From: Symsagittifera roscoffensis
Taxonomy: Eukaryota; Xenacoelomorpha; Acoela; Convolutidae
Reading direction: 5' to 3'
DNA: 64,000 nucleotides
Assembly: GCF_963678635.1 (NCBI RefSeq)
Contig: NC_087071.1
Coordinates: 7,393,624-7,457,623, forward strand
Part shown: one piece after another, positions 47,282-59,000 of the stretch
Layout of the letters: every line of letters begins with the position of its first letter
Numbering within the stretch: the stretch's first letter is position 1
Translations under genes and position numbers: made by a program
Notes under the pieces: generated by a model
Told to the model about the DNA's origin: nothing
The model's input: the letters and a program-made list of their open reading frames with translations, nothing else
The model's database searches: none

Positions 47282-50200
47282 TCAAGGATCTTTCTTAATC
47301 TGTTCAACTGAGTTCTCTCTTGAAAAATTTAAAACATTTTCTCTGTGAAACCTATCTGTATAGTAACAAAAACGCAGTTGAATGTTTGCTCGTTCAATGA
47401 AATTGTACATGTCACTCGTTAACGTGACTCCTTGATTGCTGGGTCTCTGTGTGAAATTTTTTGAAAACCGACCAAGTGGTTGTCGAGAACTTTCAGTAGT
47501 GATCTTTTGTTTTGAGGCACCCTGTAAAGATTTGATTTGAGACAGATGCAAGTTTAAACATTTCAATTTTTTTTAGCACTAACTCCAAGTATTCCGTTTT
47601 TTTTCCGTTCGAGAAATTTTTTTTTGTAAAGAAAATTTGAATAGCTACTCAAAACAGCAAATTAGGGTTAAAAAGTTTAAAAAACTACAAAAAAGAACAT
47701 ATTTGTGGGAGAGTAATTCAAGAATGTGGGGGAAACAACATTTTTAAGAAGTCGCGGGCGTTAATAGCGGCGTTGGGCACAGTTTGATTTTCGAAAAAAA
47801 CTAAAAAACCGTTAATCCCTAAATTTTACAAAATTTAATAGAACATTTCCTTGTGAAATTTTTTAAAAAAATTTTAAATGATTTTTTTTTCTGCAGCTTT
47901 CCTTTCTGACAAAATCAATCTTTCAAGGATTTCTTGACGTGTGGCAATAAAAGTGCTTGGGTTAGGCACCAGCGTTGACGTCAATTGAATAAAAATGCTT
48001 ATCATACAATTTCAGATGTGGCGTCTACGGAAAAAGTGCTTATCATTCATTTTTCATACAAAATTTTAAAATGGTTTAAAGAGTTTTAGTACAGATGTAT
48101 GGTCTACTTGACGCTTTTAAAGCTTTCTGGTCATCAACAGAATGATTTTAAATTTTGAATGAAAAAAATGCTTATTATACATTTTTCATGTATGAGTTAT
48201 GAGTTTTCATATATGATTATTATCTTTTTTTTTCATAAAAAAGTAAATTATTCAAAAATCGTTCTCAATCAAAGCAAATAGACACGCAATTAGTTTTTGG
48301 CCGTAAGCTAACTCGCATACACGGAGAAACAGACATGTCTTAGTGTATCGATCAAAAATTGGTATGTTTTCATCTTCTCGACCAGAAATGGGATTTTGTT
48401 TTGAGCTCGACTTATTTACTGGCTTTCTCGGCCTAAATTATTTGTTTCTCCTTTTGTTATTTTGACTAAAACTGCTTTCGTACTGGTTATTTTCGAGTCT
48501 AGTACGTATTTACCTTAACAAATTTAAAACCTTTGCGGCTCAAATAGATATATTGTAAAGCAACTGTAGAAAAACCAGATGCAGCTATTACGTGTTCACG
48601 TACGAAACATTTCTTGTACGCAAAAACGCAGACGACAGGCCTATTAGCTTGTGCGTCGATTAGCATACCCATGAAACTATTACATGTTTTGTTCTCTCAA
48701 TTCTGAAATTTTGACCAGCGCGCGGTAGGCCGAATTTCAAAAAGGCGAATGGGAAACTTTAATTTATGTAACAAATCAAGTGGTTTTCAAATTTGTAAAA
48801 ACATTTAGACTTAATTGTTTTTCGTCTGAAAACACACAGTTAAAGCAAATATCGCATGCTAATAGACACACATGCTAACCGCTACGCCAATAATTACGCA
48901 AAAATTTGAACTTACTTTTCAATTTTGGTCTAAAAAAGCGCCATCTGAAATCAAAATTATGCTTGACACATCAAGCACTATTTTTGAACGCCGCTTCTTT
49001 CATGATTTCAGAGGGAGTTTTTTAAACAAAATTCGAAAGTAATTTTGAAATTTCTCCCCCAGGGAAGTTTCAAGATTCCCAACCTCAAGCATGGTGTCCA
49101 ACAACAACATGGCGTCTTGGCTCAAAGCGGGTCCAGTGTCGTCCAGACCCGTGTCGTTTTCTAACATAGAGACATATGCTGGTTCATCGGGGCTGAAATT
49201 TCAGCGCTCTCTTTCCTTCCCCTACCCAATTAAAAAGGAAATATATATAATTTTTTAAACTGACTAGTATTAGTATAAACACAACTTATTTAGCTGAAAA
49301 AGTACGAAATGATTTCTAAATTTTTATTGACGGCAGGGGCGGATCTAGGATTTTTTCGGGGGGAGGGGGATTTTAAAAAGTTTTCGAAAATTTTGTCGAT
49401 CTTTTTTTTAGGTCGGCCTAGTTAATTTCCCACCTCTTTCAAAGCACTAAAAAGCCTGCGCAGCAGGCAAGTATTTGAAAAAACAGTCCAAAAAAAAGTT
49501 TTTGAAAAAACCGTCCAAAAAATTGTTTTTTTTTTGGAAAATGATCCCCAAAAAAAGGCGTTCTTTCGGCGCACGCTTCTTCCTCAAAGTTATTATATAT
49601 TGTCGCCTTTGGAAAAACTTTAGGGTCTGTCAAACAAAAATGGATATCTTAAAACAGTACATTGGGGGGTCCCTTTGGGTCGGCCGGGGGTCGAATCCCC
49701 GAGGAAGGGAACCCCCCTCTCCTGATTAATGGATTGATTAAGGGATTGTCCCCCCTTCCCTTAATCAGTGGAGGATGAGTGTTTTTTTTACAAGGGGTCC
49801 CAAATGATCAAATAGAGAAACTTTTTTTTTGGGTCTGGAGGGGGGGGGGGTTATAGTAGAGTCCAAGACAAGAATGTTTTGTATCTGGCTAAGGGGTAAT
49901 AAGAGCCTGAATGGATTTTCTGCCGGCAGTCGCAGTAGAGAGGTGTCCCGGATGTTTGGATTTGAAAAGGGGTCTGTGTTGTCTGGCGCAATGTACCGAC
50001 TGCTGCGACGTATTTTATCCAGCTCCACGTCTGTTTTTCTATCCGGAGGAAGACCCTAAAAACTGAACTCGGTCAAAACTTCATTTAAATTTTGGCAATA
50101 ATCCAAGAACTATGTCAATTTTTTTCTGTTGGTGTTTTTCTGATTAGCAAACAACACCTAAGAAAATGAAGCTTGCATTGGTTTTCAGTTTTTTTTTGTT

Positions 50201-53200
50201 TTCGAGTTGATTTTTTTGCGGCGGTCACTTGTGAATATCGTCTATATGATCTAATTTAATGAAGTTGACGACTACATTTTGTTCATGGAGATGCCACCCA
50301 AAAACTTGATGCCACACAAGAATTGGCATTCTCACAAAACGAAATAAACTATAATTGTACAGTTTCAAAGAAGTAAAAGTTGTAAGTAAATGGTTTTATG
50401 TTGATTTAGGGGATTGCTTCGCTTGGTTCGTTCTCTATCTCTCACTCTTATAAACACAGCAAAGTTGTTCTTTTGGATAGTGAAATCAGCGGGACCACCG
50501 AGTTTCACTACTATCCACACTCCCAAAACGATTAATTGGATGGAATATTTTCTGTGTTGTATTATGTTACTTGCCCCTTTTGTACTGCTCTTAGTGCTGC
50601 CTCATCTGATCGATACGATCGCAACAATTTCCAGTTGCAATTGAATTCAAGAATCATACGTCAAAATAACGAAGGTTCTAAGTGGCCAGAATATATTCTA
50701 ATAACCTAATCGAAAGGAAAGGGTCCTCGAGCAGTCAACACACTTGCGTGATTGCAATTGAACTGTCAGCTAACTGAACTAAATGATTTTCTCTCTCTCT
50801 AGAGAATCCTAAATGTCGAACTAATCATAGTATTTCCAAATCCATACTCAATTCAATCGGTACCAAATAATGGTGTCTCTACGGATAACTATTCCTTTGA
50901 GCTACCATATCTGATTTCTTTAACTTCACAAATCACTGTTCTCAACTCTGATGAGAGCCAATTATTTTCTTTATTAGCTCTTCTCGTTCTCTAACTTACT
51001 GTGAACCGACTATTCTGTTCAGTCGTTCATTTGTTCTCTAACTAACAATAAGAGTGCAACTACTGACACGGGTAGCTTATTTTTGATTTTTGATCTCTTA
51101 CTGATGAGAACCAACTATCTCTAACTCAGTACCAAATGCTATCGCTAAGGGTAGGCTACCCGTAACCTTATCCCCATGATTGTCTATTTGAGTTTTAGTT
51201 AGATTTAGAGTTATGATCGTCCCTACAGGTCCTGGCATCTACTTTGGTACAACTTTCGCTAGGTCTTAACCAAATCCTTCCTCTGATGACAATAGTATGA
51301 ATGCCAAGCTCACTTCGAATTTCATCTCTAAACTAGGCTATGTTAATCAACCAGTCTACAAAGGTTTTTACTTAACTATCCCGTTAACGTTCCGACCTCC
51401 AGGGAGTGAAGGAAGACCCTTACTATAAGTCTCTAATTTATTCGAAGCATCTAAATTTTTGATCAAATTTTTGTTCAAATTCGGACCTTCTAGCTGTTAG
51501 GGGAACGTTATTCTTTTTTAGGGAACAAGTTGTGCCAAAATGTCACCTCCTGGGAGCTACGTAAATATCATGTCCAATTGTGTTATGTAGGAAATCTACT
51601 TCCCATGCCATCCTCCTGTTTCCGCCAATTTTTCAGTGACAAACTGTTTTTAGTCTGATTGAGTTTTGAGTTTCTATTAATTGTTCGTTTGCCAAGCTAA
51701 GCTGAAACCAATGTTTGCCAAGTTCACTTCAATTAATTCTACTACTTCAGTATTACAAAGTTAAAGTTATATTTCGTTCAATTTCTGCTTTAGATCCCAA
51801 TAGACATGTTTCCTTCTAATTATTAGTCAGGTGATCGATTCCAGTTTCCAAAGCAGTTGGGACTCGGGAAAACGCCAGTTTTCGATGTTAATCCCAAGTA
51901 TTTCAGTGTAATTTTAGTCCTAACCACCAAAAGGTCAATTAAAGGTCGCCCGGGTCATCTGAGGTCGATATTCCATATTCGGGTTCAAAATCAAGGGGGT
52001 CCCACCTAACAAATTTTATACATATCCCTTTAATACTTCCCAAATTATTCCATTTCTAAGGTCCTTCTTCTTTTTCTCCGGGGAAAGGCCATTAACACCG
52101 GAACGAGTCACCGGAGGGGTTTTACTCACAGGGGGTGTTTTTCGGGGTTGGTGTAAATTGTCTGCTGCTGCAATGAACCAAAATGCCCTAGCTCATTTTT
52201 TGCGTAAATTGTCTTTCTCTGGTCTAAGGGCTGTTGTTTTTTCAAGTGCTAATAACTTCCGGTTCAACCGTTCGATTTCGCTTAAATTATTTTGTATGAT
52301 GTTCCTCGACACTACCTATCAAAATCCAGAGTTTTGGCTCCCTTCGATTAATGTTCCCGAGAAACGATTTCCGGAAATCGGGGTGGGGGCTTTTTGCTTA
52401 GGGCATAACATCGGAAGTAGGGGCCAGGGGGTCTGGGGTTATTCACTTAAGCTTCCTGCAAGATGAGGAGGGACTAGCTCTTTCAAGATTCGAACTTAAT
52501 TTTGGACTCGACCGTTTCTGTACTTTTCTACTTCTCCAATTTAATAAAGAAAACCAAGCTGAGGAGCCACTAGTTTTTTCAAGATTCGAACTATTTTTTG
52601 AACTCGACAGTTTGTGTACTTTTCTACTTATCGTATTTATTAACAAATACCCAGCTACGTAATACTAATTAAGCTTCAGTATACTGCATGCATTTCTCAA
52701 AGTAACACTCTATCGAAATATGAGTTTGGCGAAAACTATTAGTATCAACGATCGCACACTTGAAAAAAAGCTATTAATAATCAGGAAACCTTACAACTGA
52801 GTCTTCCAGACTATAATGGTTGTCTTCAGTACTTTAAAACCGATATAGCAGTTGTATTAAAGTAAAAACAGCCAAAGATTGTGGAAAACTGTCCGTGGTG
52901 TGTTGGACGCAATTACAACTGGGTAAACCAGAATTTCCAAAATTTTTGCTATAAAGTTCGGACCTGATCAAGCGATAACTAAGCGGATTATTTGGGACAC
53001 TTCCTTTTATTATGTCAGCTTCAAACGATTAAAATTTTTAACTACCTTTAAATTTTTTCTATCACAATAGATAAGTTAGTTATGAAAGATGCAAGAATTA
53101 CTTACTGCATACCTAAAAAAGCATTCACGCACTAAAAAATCAATGTTTTTAAACTTTACAAATGTTATAACTTCATTTCCTGCGGATCATCTAAACTTTC

Positions 53201-55517
53201 AAATCGAACCATTCAATTGACTGCAAATGGTGAAATGGTGTATCGGAAAACAATCCGAGGTGATATAGGGTTATTCTGGGGGTGGGGGGAGTAGGGTTAT
53301 TCTGGGGGGTGGGGGTAGGGTTATTCTGGGGTGGGGGGATTTAGAGTGGTTAAATTTCAGCGGTACCAATATTGTTGGATGAACTGAAAGCTTTTCATAA
53401 CCCAGTACAGAACTATAAATCCAATTCCATGTGCTCTCCAATTTCATTTCTCTCCAATCCAATTTCATTTTTCTCCAATTACTTTAAAATGGATATTTAT
53501 ATAAAACTCGCTAAGTGTGTTAAATCTGATTTTATAAAGTTTTTACTTTTTTGCCCGCATCTAAGAAAAAAGAAATTTAATGACTTTATTTTCTTCTTTT
53601 TTATAGACACTGACAGTTAAAATCAGATTTGATCTGTTTTTTTTTCCATGGTGAATTCTTTTTCCAACTCCAGTGCTGGTGAACTTGTAAGTAGCATTTG
53701 AAAAAGAAAGATTGTGTTTGACAAAAAAGGTACCCCAAAAGGGACAAAAATATGGTGATCGACTTGTGCTTCGACCGCGTCGGTCGACCAAATTCCCGTT
53801 TTTTGATCCGCGTTTTGGTATGTGTAGGTTTCTGTGGAATCCAGAGAAAAGTAAAAACCTGCTAAATTTTTGTCGGCACTATTAAAAGAATTACACGAAC
53901 AAAAAAGAAAACGGCCGCCCGGGGTCGACACAAAAGATGACCAATGAACAATGTTCTTACTCTGGGCAGATATTGTAAGCTCCACCCTCCCATCCTGCAT
54001 AATTTGCAGCTGGGCCTGGCCTTGGGAGGCGCATTTTAGGTCGATATGTATAATCAAAAACATAGGTCTCAAACCGCGTCTGGGGTACTGCCTTTGTCAC
54101 GTCAGCCTCAGTCAAGTATCTGAAACGAGAAAAACAATTTAAAGAATGGAAACCGTCAATTATCTTAAACTAAAGCTTTTGAAAATGACAACATTTTTTC
54201 ACTGAGTACAACTTTTTGATTACAAAGTTTTCTGGTTTTACAACCTCAATATACACAGTAGCTGAATTAGGGGGGTGGAAAAATAGGGGCAAAGCAATGC
54301 TTTGTGAGAGCTCGAAAAATCAATTTGATGGACCTAAAAAAAGGTCAACAAAATTTCCAAAAATTTTTTTGAAAATCCGCCCCCACCCTCGAGAAAATCC
54401 TAGATCCGCTCCTGTATATATACTCACTTTTCGAACTCTGTTTGATGGGCAACATATTTATTCTTTACGATAGGCAAGCTCTGATTTTTCTCCTCAATTT
54501 TCTCGTTTTTGACAGTTTTTTCGACATGTTCCTCGTTTTCGCCATTTGTTTTGACAACTTCTTCATTTTTGTCAGTTTCTTTGACATTTTGGCAGGGTCC
54601 TACTGGGTATGCAACCTCAAAACATTTTTGATCTCTTCTTAGTATGGGCTCTGAGTCGTCATCAGTACTCCCCTGGTCAGTTGAGCCACTTGATGAGCGT
54701 TCAGACCAACTAGTTTGGTCTAAATTGGGCACGTTTTCTTCTTGCAGTCCGCCTCGTCTTCCAGATTTTGATAACCACTGTTAAAAAAGTTTTAAAACTT
54801 ATGATTTTGATGAAAACTTCCTGGTGATAAGAAGAAAAAGAAAATAAAAAGTACTATTTTTTTTAAAAATCGTTCACCTCCAAAAAAAGTTCGCAACAAG
54901 AATATCTGAAGTGTCGGTTTTTATAATTTGACAGTTTTATAAATAATTCAACCAGCAGTTTGAGGGAATTATTTAAAATTTACCATTAATTGCGACCTGA
55001 ACGTTTCTTTCAATCGTCCTCAATGCAAAACCAAAAACATAAAAGTGATTCAACCCAAAAAAATGAAAAATTTTTTGAAAAAAATGAAAAAAATTGTTAA
55101 AAAAAATGTTCTTCTATGAACATTTTAGTTCGAAAATTCTGTTCTAATTGGACAAAAAAAGATTTTCTTAGCTTGCATAAAAAATTTCCGAGGTTGTTGA
55201 AGCTATCATTATTTGAGGGTGAGATTTAGAGTAACATATTCATCATCTGTGGAAACATAACCCCGCTTCCGCAAATATCAACAGGTCAATCATAAATTAG
55301 GAGGGCAACTGTTTTTTTTTCATTTCAGACTTAGGTAAAACTGATCTTGAACTGAAATTACCGGTGGAGGGTAGTGATCGACGGGTGAATTGTTTGCCCA
55401 GCTGTATGTAGTCAAGTATCGATTCGTCTCTGGAAATCCCATTGGAAAATAGAACTCTAGATAAGTCACAACTGGTCTCAAATCTTTGTTTGGGTCTCGG
55501 ATGAGAATTTTATTTCC
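47282..55517 (-). CDS. Unidentified multi-exon gene, 5' end not found
   Basis: Minus-strand exon model: 55517-55362, 54777-54428, 54119-53961, 50055-49870, 49192-49084, 47521-47282 (stop). Together 1200 nt = 399 codons plus stop, with phases 0,2,2,2,0 agreeing at every junction. The first three exons are the firmest: good acceptors and donors, and exon-like composition (DLRPVVTYLEFYFPMGFPET; then an acidic Ser/Glu/Lys-rich stretch with EEHVEKTVKNEKIEEKN; then RFETYVFDYTYRPKMRLPRP and NYAGWEGGAYNICPE). The exon at 50055 is readable in two frames and is a multiple of three, so it could be skipped. Exon 49192-49084 reads PDEPAYVSMLENDTGLDD. No signal peptide, membrane segment or known domain is seen. 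I do not recognise the protein. The last three exons are less certain and could belong to another gene. Confidence 0.5.
47841..48026 (+). repeat. Dispersed ~185-bp repeat, copy 2
   Basis: Partner of 44819-45003, same order and orientation, ending TTGACGTCAATTGAATAAAA. Confidence 0.75.
49334..49724. mobile_element. hAT-type miniature element, full-length copy
   Basis: 391 bp starting CAGGGGCGGATCTAGG; inner block GGGGGTCGAATCCCCGAGG matches the 21621 copy (394 bp). Right end CTCCTG is decayed. Flanks ATTGACGG and ATTAATGG agree at 6 of 8 positions, as expected for an old 8-bp duplication. It lies between two putative exons of the unidentified gene. Confidence 0.7.
50414..50644 (+). CDS. Possible terminal exon of a small single-pass membrane protein
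   Basis: A frame open from an AG at about 50409 to a TGA/TAA-type stop at 50644 but without an ATG at its start. It ends in IHTPKTINWMEYFL followed by a ~20-residue hydrophobic helix (CCIMLLAPFVLLLVLPHL) and a short polar tail. A loose likeness to the mature part of cytochrome c oxidase subunit 8 (IH... ME ... L.P...L.HL) is inference only. No upstream exon was found. Confidence 0.25.
   Translation: MLRLVRSLSLTLINTAKLFFWIVKSAGPPSFTTIHTPKTINWMEYFLCCIMLLAPFVLLLVLPHLIDTIATISSCN
52476..52650 (+). repeat. Two-copy ~97-bp tandem repeat
   Basis: TTTCAAGATTCGAAC, then GACTCGACCGTTTCTGTAC and TTTTCTACTT at about 52480-52535, recurs about 97 bp later with small changes. Confidence 0.75.
53268..53342 (+). 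repeat. G-rich tandem repeat
   Basis: Three units of GGGTTATTCTGGGG plus a G-run (about 26 bp each), giving many G tracts of three or more on the plus strand. Potential G-quadruplex former. Confidence 0.85.
54256..54414. mobile_element. hAT-type miniature element abutting a splice donor
   Basis: 159 bp from CAGTAGCTGAATTAGG to CTAGATCCGCTCCTG. Flanks AATATACA (54248-54255) and TATATATA (54415-54422) agree at 6 of 8 positions. The right flank overlaps positions +6/+7 of the donor of exon 54777-54428 of the unidentified gene. Confidence 0.65.
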
Positions 55518-56020
55518 CTGAACACATCGGTTTTTTTATCTTCACATTAATAACAATTGTTCTTTATAAAAACATGTGAGTTTTTTGGGTATTTCTGGGT
55601 AGACCCTGAGATTTATTGCTGTTTGAAGAATTTCTTCAAAAATTGAAAAGATTCAATTTGTTTATTGCCTAATTGTCATTTTTTTTTCAGCGAGTTCATG
55701 TTTTTTTTGAAAAGACTTCAAAACAATTTGCATCAGGGCAAAAACTTCAAGTCCTGGTGACTTAACTCGGAATATCGGAACTAAAACAAGCCAAAAAATA
55801 CCTCTGCCTTTTCATTTAAAGCAGAAGTTAACGTATCAGTTTGATAAATTACCAACCAAAGCAGAAACTCTGAGAGCAATTTAATGAATTGTAAGGGAAA
55901 TACCAAAAAAATGACCCATTTTTGACCCAGAGAGCCGCAAAATGACCCAAAGAGCCCATAGCAATCAAAGCCTTTTAAACAATTAGAGCAAAAAATATAA
56001 TCTAACATTTTCCCACACCT
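55518..56020. other. Unassigned gap
   Basis: AT-rich; the next upstream exon of the unidentified gene was not found here. Confidence 0.6.
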
Positions 56021-59000
56021 ATGCTTTGTAAACTTTCACCGCACCAACAATTCGAAAAGGGTGGCGTCGTCGTTCAAGATATAGGGATTGAATGTTATAA
56101 TTTTAAGAAAAACCATTTTTCTGCCAATCAAATTGGAGTTTTCAAAAGTCTTAAGCTAACCTCGAATTCCTCAAAGCAAGCAAATAAATCCCTGCCATTG
56201 CAAAATAAGAAGACAAGCAGTATCTCTGGCTCAGTCAACGGGGTAGAAATGCAGGGCGACTGTGTGGGGAAGCAGTACTCGCCTATACAACGGAAGTATG
56301 TAAAGTTTACTTTGCATCGGTTCAAGGACTTATTTGATTGCAAAGGGATGCTCACGAACTGCGAATGTTGTACACATTTTTATGATCCGCTGCGCCCCAT
56401 TCCAATTCTAGGTAATAGGGTCCCAATTCTTAAATTAGGTAAGGTAAAACTACTAGAACAAGGTCATATCGTAAAATTGTGCAAATGTACGGATGATTGT
56501 TTTATTTTGCGACGGTCACAGCAGCTAAACACGATGGGTCAGTGCAACTAGCACTAAATTCGAAGTTGATCATAAAACAAATTTACCGCAATCGTTACCA
56601 AAAACCAAATTTGAATGAATTGATGGACAATGTTGTCCTAGCTGTTAGTGGTGAAACCGATGATCCAATTTGATTTTCAAACTTCGACGTAAAATAGGCG
56701 TACTATCAATTGAAGTTTATTGAAGCTTATAGCCGGCAATATAATATCAGCATCGTGGGACGAACGATTACCGGAACATACCGGTTGAAACGGGGTTTTA
56801 CGGGTTGGCGTTCTGCCCAAAGACTTTCAACAGATAATGGATTCTTTGCTGGGGCACGTACCGGGGATGCATGTGTACTTGAATGATACCCTAAATTCAA
56901 CCAGGGGTTCTGTAGAACGCCACTGGAATGAAGTCACGCGTTGGAACAGCTACAATCCGATGGATGAAACCCAATTTCGCACGCCTCCAGGTTCCTCAAT
57001 GAGGCCCTAAATAAAATACAGTACAGTTAGAATCTTTGGCTGTCGTTTGGGCTGTGTTTCATTACCAAAATTATTGTTTGGCGTCCTTTTCAAGAATATA
57101 ACTGATCACAAACCGTTGCTCTCTTGTTTATCCGAAGAAAAAAATATTATAACAACTCAAGTAAGAATAATACGGTGGGTAGACCGATTGTTGCCGTTCG
57201 ATATCGAATTCGAACATGTAGCAGGCAAAAATATGGGTTTGATGGATAAATTGTCTCGCCTTTCCGTGGGATTAGCACCAAATTATCCGAATTCGATAAT
57301 ATTAATGCAAACCGTAGGCTATTTCAACAGGCTGCTAAATTAAACACGGCGGTAAACGTTCCAATTTTTGACCCAAATGAGTATACAAAATCGGAACGGG
57401 AATAATGTCATCTGAAGGAAATCTCAGCAGAGAAAAATAATTACCGCTTTTCAAAACTGTCATTTGTTCAAAGCTTGTACTGCTGACCACAAGCATACAG
57501 AGTTTTGAGAAAACTGTTTGTTAATAAATCCAATAAAGATGAATCCCGCTGTTATTGCTAATGAAGGACAGGTGACCCGTGAGTTACCAGTCATCAAGGT
57601 CTACGGGATTATTTCATCAAAACAGCCGTCGGCTGAAACTTCTATATTTTCACCGGAAAAGTGTTTTGGCTACCCTGATTGTGTGGCCCGACTTTTTCGA
57701 CGCCAAAATTGTCGGTATATTTACAGGCGGATGAGATTTTGAGTTGTATTATCGAGGTTTTGCAATGTAACAATTATGATCAGATTTGGGATCTGGGCAA
57801 ATATTTCGTTAATTACCTTGATAAATTACATACTTCAAATGGCATTCTCTTTCTCGACGACAAAACAGTGGTTGCTGGCTCCAATAATGATGCGCCTAGA
57901 TAGAGGCCATTCGGGCATGTGGAAGATGCGCGGCGTAGCCAAAAATGTCGAGAGTGCATAAGATCTTGTAGGGATCTCAATTCAGGGAGATGGCATGCTT
58001 CTAGTCGTTTTAGAGGAACCGAATCAGAGATTCAGTTAGATTTCTTAGAACCGTTACCGGCGGTTTGGGGGCTAAGAAGTCCAACCTTACCCGTTTGGAT
58101 CAATTCTCTAAGTTTCCGTCACTAAGTTTGCGCAAAAAATCCATTGGGCGTTTTCTGCTCAATCAGAAAACGCCCAATGGAGTATTCGTTCCAAACGCCT
58201 AGACCGACTCTCAAAAAATCTTCAATGAAATTTAATATAGTATTCGCACAACGAACCATCATTTAATGGGTTGTTAACCGTTCGAAGCACATTTTGGTCG
58301 CAAACCAAAAACAATCTGGCCCACGGTTGCTTAAATGGCGTATGTAAAAAAATGTCCTGGTAAACCGTGTTAAATTTTTTAGATAGGAGCAAGAAGATGT
58401 TCCCGGCTCAGGTGATGCAAAATTATGTTTTGCCCGACGATACTAGAAGGATGAGAACATGCGACCGGACTGATCAACTTTTGAAGGCCCAAAGAGAGGA
58501 GGGCGCAGGGGGACCAGTCAGGACACCCCAAACAAAGCTCCTATCTTAAGTGCTCAAAAAAAGGTGAAACATCGACAGAAACACCGCAAGCGTCACCGGC
58601 AGCTCCGAAAACGCTCAGCGCGCTTTCAACGGATTCGATCACACGACGAGTGAGTAACCTCGACAATCCGAAAAAAAGGCCTTGCTTTTGGATTCGAGAA
58701 CGACTTCCCTTCCCAAGATGCGCCGATCGCTGGGGTCAAGAATAAGAACAAGGCGGTCAAACAGTCTGGAACAGTGGACAATCCAATTGTTATTGACAGC
58801 TCGACGGATGGGCTAATGTCGTTAGAAAGCCCAGTGGGTAACTTGGAATTAAATGCTTACTCTGTGCCCGGTTGTTCAACTTTGAATTGGCGTCAGAAAG
58901 TCGCACAACCAACAAAAACGGAGGAATCGTCCCTTACACGAGCTCCGAAGAAAACAGTAGAGTTCCATTAGATTTCAGCGCAAGAGTAAGGAAACGAAGC

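Larger units (their letters stand above)
50645..53960. other. Unassigned region within the unidentified gene span
   Basis: 50700-51300 and 51400-52450 are less AT-rich than most of the window but show no exon with recognisable content. A two-copy tandem repeat (52476-52650) and a G-rich repeat (53268-53342) are listed separately. The 102-codon frame at 52158 lacks family resemblance. Confidence 0.5.

Noticed and set aside
52158-52466. 102-codon plus-strand frame
   Set aside because: No family likeness, no supporting splice signals, and the sequence reads like repetitive non-coding DNA.
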